Virus record (IMG/VR): IMGVR_UViG_3300037189_030060
Span: 1-28,969 of that record
Direction: 5' to 3' (one strand)
Length of the DNA: 28,969 nt
Source of the DNA: a virus
Numbering within the stretch: the first letter of the stretch is position 1; each line of letters starts with the position of its first letter. The translations under genes were made by a program, and so were the position numbers. The notes beneath the pieces were generated by a model. That model saw only the letters and a list, made by a program, of their open reading frames with translations, had not been told where the DNA came from and searched no databases. Positions 16,416 to 25,245 of this stretch are shown in pieces.

Positions 16416-19400
16416 TTAAGGTACGATCGTTAATATACCTAAATTACTCCAAACCATTCCGGAAATTCCAGGATTTGATGTAGGTATATTCATAATTGCT
16501 AGGCAGTTTACGTGGAATGTACATGCAGCAACTGATGTAATACTAACACCAAAAATTCCTGACCAGTCGCAGCTAGCAGTATTAGCATATCCTCCAAGTA
16601 TAGCTGCACTTGTTGCAGTTATTGAGTGATTACTACCTCCTCCAATAAATGAATTATTTCCAGATACAGTATTACGGTATCCTCCGCTGATTGTTGAATA
16701 ACATCCAGATACAGTAGTACACTTACCTCCACTGATTGTTGAATAATGTTGAGTTATACAATTACAACCACCACCACCGATGGAAGACTGTGTACCAAGT
16801 ACCGTATTATTTTCGCCGCCGCCAATGACTGAGCCTTTTCCACTTGTAGAATTATACTGACCTCCACCGATTGTTGATCTATAACAACTTGCTGTGTTAC
16901 CGTATCCTCCACCTATAGTTGAATTAAATGAGCATAGTCCAGTTATTAAATTGCAACAACCGCCTGCAATAGTAGCACCGAGCGAAAAGCTTCCGCATAT
17001 AGCATTGGGACCGCCGCCGCCAATAACTGAACTCGTTGCACTAGATACAATAATATTACCGCCGCCTCCGCCAATCGTTGATGCAACGCCAGTTGCTGTG
17101 TTACCGGTACCGCCACTAATATTTGAATAAGTACCACTGGCGGTGTTGCATTTACCTCCAACGACAGTTGAACAACCCCCACTTGCACTATTTATGTGCC
17201 CAGATAGGACTCCGCTGTATGAACCAGAAGAAGTATTGAGGCATCCGCCGCCAATTGTTGCATACGTATTGCTTGCTAAATTACACCTACCTCCACCGAG
17301 TATTGCATAAGCACCGCTTAGGGTAACAGTATTACACCATCCGCCACTGATTGTTGAATATGTTCCACATGAACAGTTATTAACTCCTCCACCGATAGTT
17401 GATGAATTTGCTCGTGCAAGATTACCAGAACCTCCACCGATGGTTGAAAATGAATCACATGCAATATTACTCTGGCCTCCACTAACTACTGCATATCCGT
17501 TCTTTACACAATTTAAGTTTCCTCCAGTTACAACTGCATAGATTCCACACGAGGTGTTAGTTGAACCAGAAAGTACACTACTTCCGGTAGTCGTTGCACA
17601 ATTGCGACATCCTCCAAGAATAGCTGAATCACAACCAGAAGAAGTATTACAGGCGCCTCCACTAACTATTGAATTTATCCCTGATGCAATATTATTACAC
17701 CCTCCGGAAATAGTTGAATAACTAAAACATGCAGTATTATTACGACCTCCACCGACCGTTGCATAAGTATTACTAGCAATATTACTAAGTCCACCACCGA
17801 CTGTTGCATATATAGCTGATGCAGTATTTGATTTACCACCGCTAATTGTTGAAATAAGTCCTGATGCAGCATTCAAGGTTCCTCCACCAATTGTTGCACA
17901 ATAATATGATGCAGTATTATTACAACCTCCGCCGACTATTGAACTTAGTCCAGATGCAATATTGCCGCGCCCTCCACCAATTGTTGCATACGTACCATTT
18001 GTGCAAATAGTATTTCCTTGACCTCCACTAATTGTTGCACCACTATTGCGTACCGCGTTATTACATCCTCCGCCAATGACAGAGCAGCTTGAATTACATA
18101 TAGTATTTTGATACCCGCCAGATATCGTTGATTTTACTGAACTTGTTGCAATTATATTAGTTTGTCCTCCGCTAATAGTAGACGTATCACTATTACTTGT
18201 TATAGTATTTATAATCCCTCCGCCGATAGTTGAAGCTCGAGTTCCATTTATACCATTACAAAATCCTCCACCTACTACACCTTCACAGCCGGCTGTATAA
18301 TTATAATATCCACCACCGATTGAATTGCATGTTGAGAAACTAATATTGTTAAGTCCTCCTGCAATTGTTGAGCCAGCGGATGAAGCACAAATCTTATTAT
18401 TTTGACCTCCACCAATTGATGAAAAACAGTCTGCTGTAGAGTTACATATGCCTCCAGCAATTACGGTATAGTTTCCACTTGCAGTATTACATTGACCTCC
18501 GCCAACGGTTGAAAAAGAAGTAGTAGCCGAATTTCCTTTTCCTCCACCGACAGTTGCACTACAGAATCCGCTTGCTACGTTACAATATCCTCCACTAACG
18601 GTTGCGAAATATCCGTTAGCAGTATTAAGTACTCCTCCAGAAACAGTTGAATGGTTACAATTCGCTGTGTTTCTTTGACCTCCACCTACTGTTGAAAAAA
18701 CATTAGATGAAATATTACATTGACCTCCACTGACAGTTGAATATTGTCCGCTTGCAGTATTAGTACATCCTCCGCTTATTGTTGAACAATCACCACTTGC
18801 AGTATTACACACACCTCCTCCTATAGTTGAACAATCACCACTTGCAGTATTACAACAACCTCCACTTACAGTTGAATAACCTCTACTTGCAGTATTACAA
18901 TATCCTCCACCGATCGTCGCATCTGTACACGATGCAGTATTATATCTACCTCCACCAATAATTGAATAGCATCCACTTGCAGTATTCAGTTGTCCGCCGC
19001 TAACGATTGATGCAGATCCACTTGCTGAATTTTGAAATCCTCCACTTACAGTTGAACGACATCCAGAAGCCTGATTACCAAGTGCTATACAGCTTCCACC
19101 TCCACCAGCAATAGTTGAATTCAATCCGCTTGCCACATTAAAGCTACCTCCACTGAGTGTTGAACACTGTCCACTCGCCGTGTTAGCATATCCTCCGCCT
19201 ACGGTTGATGTATATCCGCTTGATGTATTAGCATATCCTCCACTTATTGTAGAAAAGGAACATGTAGAATTATTATTTTTACCACCGCCAATCGTTGACA
19301 ACATAGCATTTGCCGTATTTGCACAACCGCCGGTGACTACTGAACAACTGCCTGAAGAATTATTATTTTTACCACTGCCGACAAATGAATAACTTGATGC

Positions 19401-20924
19401 AGTATTATAATAACCACCGCTTACTGTTGAATAATCAGACGCAGTATTATTTTTACCGCCTCCAACTATTGAATGACTAGAAGATGCTGTATTACACTCT
19501 CCTCCACTGACAGTTGAATATTGTCCGCTTGCAGTATTATTACATCCTCCGCTTATTGTTGAATATGCTCCACCTGTTGAATTACCGCCTCCTCCGCCTA
19601 TTGTTGATATATTGCCAATTGTTGAATTAGAAAAACCTCCACCAATCACGCCACCATTATTTGCAGTGTTATCTGCACCTCCAGCAACAGTAGCATGGCA
19701 GCCTTGCGCATTATTACATGTACCACCACTAACTGTTGAATACAAGCAAGTTGCATTATTATAATTACCGATTCTTACAGTCGATCCACTAGCTGATCCG
19801 ACCGCAATGACTCCGCCACCTCCGCCGGATCCACCATATTCTACGATATTAATTGGAGCAGTTCCGATAGTTAAATTAGTTAAAGCTGGACTCGTCGGAG
19901 TAGTAAAGTATAGTTTGCCGGCTTGAGTAGATCCTGTATTTGATACTAGGAAAAATCTAGTGTACCTGCTAAATGCACCGGCCCAGTTTTGAATTCTGCG
20001 TAATACCCAAGGTTGAGTGACCGATCCTTTATTAATGACTTGATAGTCACCATTTTGATATGCGAGAGGTCCGACTTGATCCTTTACTAATACTCTAGTA
20101 AATCCAGTAACGATACTTGCACTAGTCTCTGCGGTTAATCCGCCAATTGTGCCTAGTACTCCTGGAGAATTAGCAGTTAAGGTTGCTCCGTTTCCAGGTA
20201 AAGAAGTCAGGGTTGTTCCTGGAGCATACGTACATGCAGGTAGGGCAGTAGTTGTTGCAGTATCTACGAAAGCAATCTGAGGGGTCTGAATCTGATTTCC
20301 AGATATTATAAATATTAATTTATCTGTGCCTATTACTGGACTAGGGGTCTTCTGTATAAAATATTTACCTAGATAATTTGTTCCATCAGTTATGTTTACT
20401 TGTAATGGAAAAAGCTCACTAGATTCGTCAAATCCTGCAAGTCGAGTTAATACATAATTTGTAGATGGGCTACCAGTATCAGTAATCTCATAGAGTCCAT
20501 GAGTAAATTGTCGGTTGAGTGCTGGGTTAGTTGATGCATTTTCATACCATACTAATATTATACCACCATTAACTGGGGTATAGGTATAATCTATTTTTCC
20601 TGAAGAGGTCCCATCGCTTACTATACCCGGAGAAGTAGCAGTTAAGGTAGCTCCGACTCCATCATTAAGTGGGCCGTTATTGTACACTGGAGTGTATCGA
20701 AGTCCAGCACCAGTTGCAGCTTGAGCAAATGTTACTACTGCTGGCGGTTGATTAATATCTTCGCTTGTGACAAATGAGTGTTCAACACCAGCATCATCTA
20801 AATAATACCAATTGTTATCGTCCTTTGCATATATTTTACTATATCCTAAGTCAGGTTGTCCTGGTATAAAACTCACAGTTTTCTGTTGAGCAATACTATT
20901 ATTTTTCTTTCCTTGATATGCCAT
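16416..20924 (-). CDS. Giant Cys-rich tail fibre with about 70 YadA-like repeats
   Basis: A 1502-residue protein. Residues 1-50 contain a phage tail motif (SKIYAKDDNNWYYLDDAGVE). Residues about 55-365 carry two related phage fibre modules of the 'TALPACTY ... GATLTANSPG ... VLVKDQ ... YQVINKG' type (GATLTATSPG and GATLTANSPG mark the copies), followed by a GGSGGGGG hinge. Residues about 395-1455 comprise roughly 70 units by hand count, mostly 15 residues, consensus STISGGxCNTASGxY, matching YadA-type beta-roll repeats. More than 60 cysteines fall in two recurrent positions (GGxCN and GC/DC before the next S/A). The C-terminus matches the 338-residue paralogue (GMVWSNLGILTIV). A very long trimeric fibre or tail spike is inferred. 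Translation starts without a Shine-Dalgarno sequence. Confidence 0.8.
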   Translation of the reverse strand: MAYQGKKNNSIAQQKTVSFIPGQPDLGYSKIYAKDDNNWYYLDDAGVEHSFVTSEDINQPPAVVTFAQAATGAGLRYTPVYNNGPLNDGVGATLTATSPGIVSDGTSSGKIDYTYTPVNGGIILVWYENASTNPALNRQFTHGLYEITDTGSPSTNYVLTRLAGFDESSELFPLQVNITDGTNYLGKYFIQKTPSPVIGTDKLIFIISGNQIQTPQIAFVDTATTTALPACTYAPGTTLTSLPGNGATLTANSPGVLGTIGGLTAETSASIVTGFTRVLVKDQVGPLAYQNGDYQVINKGSVTQPWVLRRIQNWAGAFSRYTRFFLVSNTGSTQAGKLYFTTPTSPALTNLTIGTAPINIVEYGGSGGGGGVIAVGSASGSTVRIGNYNNATCLYSTVSGGTCNNAQGCHATVAGGADNTANNGGVIGGGFSNSTIGNISTIGGGGGNSTGGAYSTISGGCNNTASGQYSTVSGGECNTASSSHSIVGGGKNNTASDYSTVSGGYYNTASSYSFVGSGKNNNSSGSCSVVTGGCANTANAMLSTIGGGKNNNSTCSFSTISGGYANTSSGYTSTVGGGYANTASGQCSTLSGGSFNVASGLNSTIAGGGGSCIALGNQASGCRSTVSGGFQNSASGSASIVSGGQLNTASGCYSIIGGGRYNTASCTDATIGGGYCNTASRGYSTVSGGCCNTASGDCSTIGGGVCNTASGDCSTISGGCTNTASGQYSTVSGGQCNISSNVFSTVGGGQRNTANCNHSTVSGGVLNTANGYFATVSGGYCNVASGFCSATVGGGKGNSATTSFSTVGGGQCNTASGNYTVIAGGICNSTADCFSSIGGGQNNKICASSAGSTIAGGLNNISFSTCNSIGGGYYNYTAGCEGVVGGGFCNGINGTRASTIGGGIINTITSNSDTSTISGGQTNIIATSSVKSTISGGYQNTICNSSCSVIGGGCNNAVRNSGATISGGQGNTICTNGTYATIGGGRGNIASGLSSIVGGGCNNTASYYCATIGGGTLNAASGLISTISGGKSNTASAIYATVGGGLSNIASNTYATVGGGRNNTACFSYSTISGGCNNIASGINSIVSGGACNTSSGCDSAILGGCRNCATTTGSSVLSGSTNTSCGIYAVVTGGNLNCVKNGYAVVSGGQSNIACDSFSTIGGGSGNLARANSSTIGGGVNNCSCGTYSTISGGWCNTVTLSGAYAILGGGRCNLASNTYATIGGGCLNTSSGSYSGVLSGHINSASGGCSTVVGGKCNTASGTYSNISGGTGNTATGVASTIGGGGGNIIVSSATSSVIGGGGPNAICGSFSLGATIAGGCCNLITGLCSFNSTIGGGYGNTASCYRSTIGGGQYNSTSGKGSVIGGGENNTVLGTQSSIGGGGCNCITQHYSTISGGKCTTVSGCYSTISGGYRNTVSGNNSFIGGGSNHSITATSAAILGGYANTASCDWSGIFGVSITSVAACTFHVNCLAIMNIPTSNPGISGMVWSNLGILTIVP
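16545..19745 (-). repeat. Tandem coding repeat array, about 70 units of about 45 bases
   Basis: The array encodes the beta-roll of the giant fibre. Units are codon-phased, 42 to 54 bases long, most 45. On the plus strand the core is CCTCCACTAACAGTTGAATA plus a CTTGCAGTATTACA segment. Bases 18781-18809 and 18826-18854 are identical over 29 bases, 45 apart; the central units (about 18000-18400) are the most irregular. Such arrays can gain or lose units by recombination. Confidence 0.85.
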
Positions 20925-20930
20925 CTCTTA

Positions 20931-21824
20931 TTATATTTTTGCCTGAATTACGATTGTTCCACTTGTGATTGCACCAATAGAGGTAAGACTTATCGAATTG
21001 TTATCAATAATTAAAATGTCTACTTCAACTAGCGTATTACCTTCTCTAACACTATATACAAAATCTGACGTATTTAGTCCATGAGTAAGGGTTAATGGAA
21101 TTCCAGCAGAAGCAGTAAAGCTTTGAATTATTACCTGTACGCTTGCACCGGTTGCTAGGTTGACTATCTTAATTAGTCCAGCGCCAAGGTTATTAATTTG
21201 GCCAGCACCAGAAATTACTAGTGTACCGTTTGCAATAACTAATTCTCCATAATTATTAACTATTCCTTCAACTGTAAAATTTCCATAAATCCAGTATTGA
21301 TAGTCTGTCGGAATCGATAAAACTTCTCCAACACTGATTATTTTTTTATGTCCACCACTTCCGCCAGCTGACCCGAATCCGCCAGTTAAACTGACCCATC
21401 CTCTATTTTGAAAATATCCAATTAGGTCTTCTCCAAAAATCGGATCTAATCCCGCAACTCCAGTATAGACAATTTCTCCTGGAACTCCTACTGCAGGATA
21501 CGCTGGAAAGTCTGTAAATCGTTGTCGTTGAGTCTCTGCAACTTCAACTAACAGTGCTTTACCTACCGCATTTCCAGAAGAGGCAATCGTAAACGTAGGA
21601 ATACTACTTTGTGAAATTGTAAGTTGATTTGTGATCTCAGCGAGCTCAAAAGTACCTGAATAGAGAGAAATAGAGTTAGTTACTTCATCGTAACCAATAT
21701 TATTTAAGAATTCTAAATTTGCATCCGCTAGGCTTTTAAAATTTAAGTTGGTCACATCAATGAGTGACGTCAAACTTGCATTAGTCAAGCGACGGATTGA
21801 CTCTATGTTTTTATAGACAGCCAT
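20931..21824 (-). CDS. Tail fibre / baseplate-associated adhesin
   Basis: A 297-residue protein with an N-terminal region that may contain a short coiled segment (SIRRLTNASLTSLIDV, then FKSLADANLEFLNNIG). Residues about 105-145 (FPAYPAVGVPGEIVYTG, FQNRGWVSLTG) follow a phage fibre motif around a GEIVY...GW core. A Gly-rich linker (GGFGSAGGSGG) leads to a beta-helix-like stretch (GIVNNYGELVIANGTLVISG). The C-terminal 65 residues (FTASAGIPLTLTHGLNTSDF ... VDNNSI-type strands) resemble a phage receptor-binding tip found at many fibre ends. Six bases separate it from the giant fibre. A hub or connector for the large fibre is inferred from order and motifs. Confidence 0.65.
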   Translation of the reverse strand: MAVYKNIESIRRLTNASLTSLIDVTNLNFKSLADANLEFLNNIGYDEVTNSISLYSGTFELAEITNQLTISQSSIPTFTIASSGNAVGKALLVEVAETQRQRFTDFPAYPAVGVPGEIVYTGVAGLDPIFGEDLIGYFQNRGWVSLTGGFGSAGGSGGHKKIISVGEVLSIPTDYQYWIYGNFTVEGIVNNYGELVIANGTLVISGAGQINNLGAGLIKIVNLATGASVQVIIQSFTASAGIPLTLTHGLNTSDFVYSVREGNTLVEVDILIIDNNSISLTSIGAITSGTIVIQAKI

Positions 21825-21897
21825 CCTATGATTAGTTTATTTTTGTTATTTATCTGTTTGAATAAATAAGAAGACTAATCTTTAAGTATCTTATGAG
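21825..21897 (-). promoter_or_regulatory. 73-base spacer with AGATAAATAA element and inverted repeat
   Basis: On the minus strand this spacer contains CAGATAAATAACAAAAATAA about 8-27 bases above the ATG of the 297-residue fibre, again the AATAAATA-type word. GATTAGT (21830-21836) and ACTAATC (21874-21880) form a 7-bp inverted repeat around an A/T-rich interior of 37 bases. It could be a promoter, a weak hairpin, or both; there is no T-run after the right arm on either strand that would make a clear terminator. Confidence 0.35.
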
Positions 21898-23217
21898 TTA
21901 CTTGTTTATGACTTTAGTAGACTTATCGATCTCTGAATTTAGGCTAAACTTTCCTCTGTTTACCAGACACTCAGTCAAGTTAGCATTAATTGTTTTTGCA
22001 TCAGGATTATCTAAGAAACTAGAAGTAATCTCATTTGATTCACCTAAATAATCACAATCGAGTAATTTAGAAAATTTAACTGAATTATTTGAAAAAATCG
22101 AACAATTTTCAAGTTTAGAATTTCGGATAATACAATTGTCAAATAGACAATTATTAACGTCTCCTTCTATCTCACAATTAAAGAATTCAACACCTTCTAG
22201 GAGAATACTTCTAGTGATTTTAGCATTCTTTATTTGAAGCCTAGCTCTCTTAGTATCATAATTAATAGTAGCTTCAGTTATCCCACCGCCTATAATCAAT
22301 CGAAAGATCTTTTCTCTAATCCGAGGATATACTGATTCTACTAGGTGAGGCATTTGATTTAGGTCAATATATAGGTCAATTTCTGGAAAGGCTGACTTAA
22401 ATCCCAATACTGATCGAGTAGAATCAATTGCTCTTCTAAAATCTTTAACCATACTAGAGATCCTAAGTTTTTCCTGATTGGAATAAGTATAATTTTCAGT
22501 AAGAGTAGTATATAGGTGCTCAATAATAATATTTAGGGTCTCAACGGCCTCCTTCTTTTTTCGGGTATATTCCTTACCTGAAATATAGTTTACATTAAGC
22601 TTACCGCCAGATAGCTGAGAAAAGTCAGTTGCAAAAAAATCAGAATTTGGAAAGTTTAGTTCAATTGAATCTCCACGCTCAACGATTGATTCAGTCAAGA
22701 TCATATCATAAAGTCTCTTAGGCTGAACATATTGAAAATGATTTTGATACATTAATCTATTCTCATTTTCAGGTTGTGGCCAAAGTTCAAATAACTTCTT
22801 TTCATCTAGACTTATTAGATATTTTAAACGATTTAGTTTAGATATGCCAGTTGACAGGTGAAGAGCATTTTCGTTAAGTTTAATAGTTGTCTGAACTCTA
22901 CATCTTTCAGTAGTAAAACCAATAGCCTCAATTATATTGGATACTTTTAAGTACATATGGACTGCCTCTTGATAGGGCATTAAGCCAGTACTAAGTTGCA
23001 TCTCTTTGTAACCATTAGAATAGGTTGGAGCCAATTTAAAAATTTCGTTAGTTGGATTAAAATCGCTCTTTACCTCACTAAACCATTTTATCTTTTTTCC
23101 TAATGCTCTAGAGATCTTTGCCGCTGCATCCATTTTTCTCATGGGTGAAAAGAATTCAAAGCAAAATGAAATTTGGGAGTTATCATATATGCTTTTCTTA
23201 TCTAATGATTTGAACAT
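21898..23217 (-). CDS. Amidoligase-like N-terminus with pentapeptide-like C-terminus
   Basis: A 439-residue protein. Residues 16-120 (ISFCFEFFSP, then FKLAPTYSNGYKEMQLSTGL, MPYQEAVHMYLKVSNIIEAI, GFTTERCRVQTTIKLN) follow the strand plan of amidoligase-type (COOH-NH2 ligase) folds: a first-strand Glu, an E-x-x-T-G segment, a helix, then the strand that usually ends HVHI. Here that strand reads CRVQTTIKL, so the His pair is missing. Residues about 325-405 (FFNCEIEGDVNNCLFDNCII, RNSKLENCSIFSNN) are pentapeptide-like and may form a right-handed beta-helix. No signal or membrane segment. It is the first gene of the minus-strand fibre block, facing the baseplate operon across a divergent spacer. Function unknown; the amidoligase link is tentative. 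Confidence 0.55.
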   Translation of the reverse strand: MFKSLDKKSIYDNSQISFCFEFFSPMRKMDAAAKISRALGKKIKWFSEVKSDFNPTNEIFKLAPTYSNGYKEMQLSTGLMPYQEAVHMYLKVSNIIEAIGFTTERCRVQTTIKLNENALHLSTGISKLNRLKYLISLDEKKLFELWPQPENENRLMYQNHFQYVQPKRLYDMILTESIVERGDSIELNFPNSDFFATDFSQLSGGKLNVNYISGKEYTRKKKEAVETLNIIIEHLYTTLTENYTYSNQEKLRISSMVKDFRRAIDSTRSVLGFKSAFPEIDLYIDLNQMPHLVESVYPRIREKIFRLIIGGGITEATINYDTKRARLQIKNAKITRSILLEGVEFFNCEIEGDVNNCLFDNCIIRNSKLENCSIFSNNSVKFSKLLDCDYLGESNEITSSFLDNPDAKTINANLTECLVNRGKFSLNSEIDKSTKVINK

Positions 23218-23333
23218 TACTCTATTTTTCTTTATTCTATTTATCTTATCGGATCCTTTTAGGAAATGTAAGTATTAAATTAATAGGCTGAATATGGAGA
23301 TAAATGAATAAATAAAATAAATAAGATTGCTAC
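23218..23333. promoter_or_regulatory. Divergent promoter region between fibre and baseplate/terminase operons
   Basis: This 116-base spacer is the largest in the window and separates two long opposing gene blocks. Plus strand: TGAATAAATAAAATAAATAA lies at 23305-23324, ten bases above the ATG at 23334. Minus strand: AGATAAATAGAATAAAG (complement of about 23230-23246) lies about 13-29 bases above the ATG at 23217. Both copies of the A-rich word face their own gene. No Shine-Dalgarno sequence is present on either side. These are the best promoter candidates in the window. Confidence 0.5.
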
Positions 23334-24998
23334 ATGGCAAAAGTCACAGACGATTTTAAAGTATTTACTAAGCTTAGCATATATGTTGAGGATCTATTGT
23401 CACAAACAATAAATTATCTGACCACTAAGTTTAATCAGAGTAGAGCGGTCTTTACATCCGCTTCCCCATTTGGTCAACTCCTACTAGTTGTTGAGAACCT
23501 GACACAGCTTGTATTCTATTATATTGAGGACTCTATTACTGAGTTAAATATTAATGAAGCAACTCGATTGACTTCAGTCTATTCACTAGCTACTCTGGCT
23601 GGACACAATCCAAGTAGAGCAGTATCTGCGTCCGGCGAAATAAGTCTGGCTACCTTGGCTGGCTCAGGTGAACCACCGACTGATTTTGTAATTATCCCTA
23701 ACTTGACTAGAATTCGATGTAAAAATAACGGACTTACCTATGTATTAGACCTTCCCCAAGATGAGATCAAGTTTTCTTTTAATGGAACTAATAATGGTCT
23801 TATGATAGGTATTAGACAGGGGATAATTGAATCTCAAACAGTTACTGCTAAAGGAGAACCAATTGAAAGTTTCGCAATAGGCAGTCCGCAAAACTATTAC
23901 ATTGATAACTTTATGGTTAATGTTCATGTAAACGGGGAAAAATGGACAAAGTACGATTCAATAATTGACATGCCTAGAGGAGAAAAGGCATACCTAATTA
24001 AAACTGGAATAACTAGCGGAGTTGACCTCTTCTTTGGAAATGGAAATTATGGTAGAATACCAAGTAGAGGTGCAGATATCCTAGTTGAATACTTGGTGAC
24101 GGAAGGAGCTAATGGAAATATCCGAAGTAATGACCTAGGTAGTATTAAATTTGAATTCGTTGACACTGGCTTTAGTATCCTAGGGGATGAAATTGACTTG
24201 AATGCATATATTGAAATCTCTACCTCAAATGCACCCTTCTTTGGAACCAATTCTGAGGATTCTAAATTGACTAGACTACTTGCGCCAAGACAGTCTAAAA
24301 GTTTTGCACTAGTCAATGTTGACCACTACGAAAACGTATTACGAAAATTAAAACTCTTCTCTATCATAAATGTTGCACTAGATGAAGTCGACCCTAGAAT
24401 GGTAAATCTGTTCCTTATTCCAGATATTAGAAAGACCTTTAGTGTTGCACAAGACTATTTTAGTGCGAGTTTAGATCGATTTGCAATGAACGACTATCAA
24501 AAGAACCAGTTGTTACAATACATTGAAAAATCTGGAAGTAAACTCATCTCAACTGATGTTCAAATAATTGATCCTATTCCTAGTGAATATGTCATAAATA
24601 CTTCAATTATAGCATTTGATGATGTCTCTACTGATATTATTAAGAGAGATATTCTAAACAACCTTGGTGAATACTTTATTCAAAATACTAGATTCACTAG
24701 AATACCTAAGAGTGATCTAATCAAGATAATTGAGGAGATCAATGGAGTCGATTCAGTCTCAATCAATATTATCTCTAAAAAGAATGAAATTGCAAAAGTT
24801 CAAAATCCATCTGCTCCAGATATAGGCATAGACGAATTTAATGATATTATTGTTTCGTATCAAGAGCTTCCTATAATTAGAGGAGGATTCACTGATCGAT
24901 ATGGACAAGTCTATTCTACTGGAATAACTCCTGATTCACTAGGTCCAGTAAACATTCAAATTAAACAGATTGTTCCTAGACCAAAAAAGATTAATTAA
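23334..24998 (+). CDS. gp6: Baseplate wedge protein, gp6/J family
   Basis: A 554-residue protein. The N-terminal region (FTKLSIYVEDLLSQTINYLT) and the long beta-stretch match T4 gp6 and phage P2 J-type baseplate proteins. The diagnostic core is LFFGNGNYGRIPSRGADILV, then YLVTEGANGNI (about residues 231-260), equal to the FGDG-x-x-G-x-x-P-x-x-G ... GN pattern of the family. The C-terminal half (VNVDHYENVLRKL, IINVALDEVDPRMVNLFLIP) is the repeated domain that joins wedge subunits. Length is close to T4 gp6 (660) and J (about 300). It begins the operon that runs to the terminase. Wedge protein dimers form the ring of the baseplate; that role is from the family. Confidence 0.8.
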   Translation: MAKVTDDFKVFTKLSIYVEDLLSQTINYLTTKFNQSRAVFTSASPFGQLLLVVENLTQLVFYYIEDSITELNINEATRLTSVYSLATLAGHNPSRAVSASGEISLATLAGSGEPPTDFVIIPNLTRIRCKNNGLTYVLDLPQDEIKFSFNGTNNGLMIGIRQGIIESQTVTAKGEPIESFAIGSPQNYYIDNFMVNVHVNGEKWTKYDSIIDMPRGEKAYLIKTGITSGVDLFFGNGNYGRIPSRGADILVEYLVTEGANGNIRSNDLGSIKFEFVDTGFSILGDEIDLNAYIEISTSNAPFFGTNSEDSKLTRLLAPRQSKSFALVNVDHYENVLRKLKLFSIINVALDEVDPRMVNLFLIPDIRKTFSVAQDYFSASLDRFAMNDYQKNQLLQYIEKSGSKLISTDVQIIDPIPSEYVINTSIIAFDDVSTDIIKRDILNNLGEYFIQNTRFTRIPKSDLIKIIEEINGVDSVSINIISKKNEIAKVQNPSAPDIGIDEFNDIIVSYQELPIIRGGFTDRYGQVYSTGITPDSLGPVNIQIKQIVPRPKKIN

Positions 24999-24999
24999 C

Positions 25000-25245
25000 A
25001 TGGTAAAAAATAGCATATATCGTCCAATATTCGATCGTAGAGAAAAAAGAGAAAATACTGGGTTTAATTATAAAGGTCAGATCCTAAAAAAGACCCTCTC
25101 TTCTCAAATGTTTGGTGCTCATCCTCTACTTGATTACCTATTAGAAAGGGTTGAAAGTGTTGTATATGAGTGGGTTGAAGCGGTAAAACAAATAAAGATA
25201 ACTGCGAATCCAGCACTGGATAAGTACGAAAATAAGATTAGATAA
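25000..25245 (+). CDS. Small unrecognised protein between baseplate and terminase genes
   Basis: I place the start at ATG 25000 (MVKNSIYRPIFDRREKRENT), one base after the stop of the wedge gene; an in-frame extension to 24970 would overlap that gene by 29 bases. The 81-residue product is basic at the N-terminus and helical in the second half (LLDYLLERVESVVYEWVEAVKQ). No family is recognised. The stop abuts the ATG of the small terminase gene without any gap, so it is translated in the same operon. Confidence 0.55.
   Translation: MVKNSIYRPIFDRREKRENTGFNYKGQILKKTLSSQMFGAHPLLDYLLERVESVVYEWVEAVKQIKITANPALDKYENKIR

Noticed and set aside
16894-19392. Pro-rich open frames on the plus strand across the repeat array (for example 16894-17130 and 19180-19392)
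   Set aside because: They are antisense shadows produced by Gly-rich codons of the fibre gene and have no independent start signals or family resemblance.
16545-19745. Regularly spaced 45-base repeats that could look like a CRISPR array
   Set aside because: The units are codon-phased across a 1502-codon frame with conserved encoded residues, and the intervening segments are not unique spacers.
21830-21880. Inverted repeat as an intrinsic terminator
   Set aside because: The arms are only seven bases, the interior is 37 bases, and no U-tract follows on either strand.
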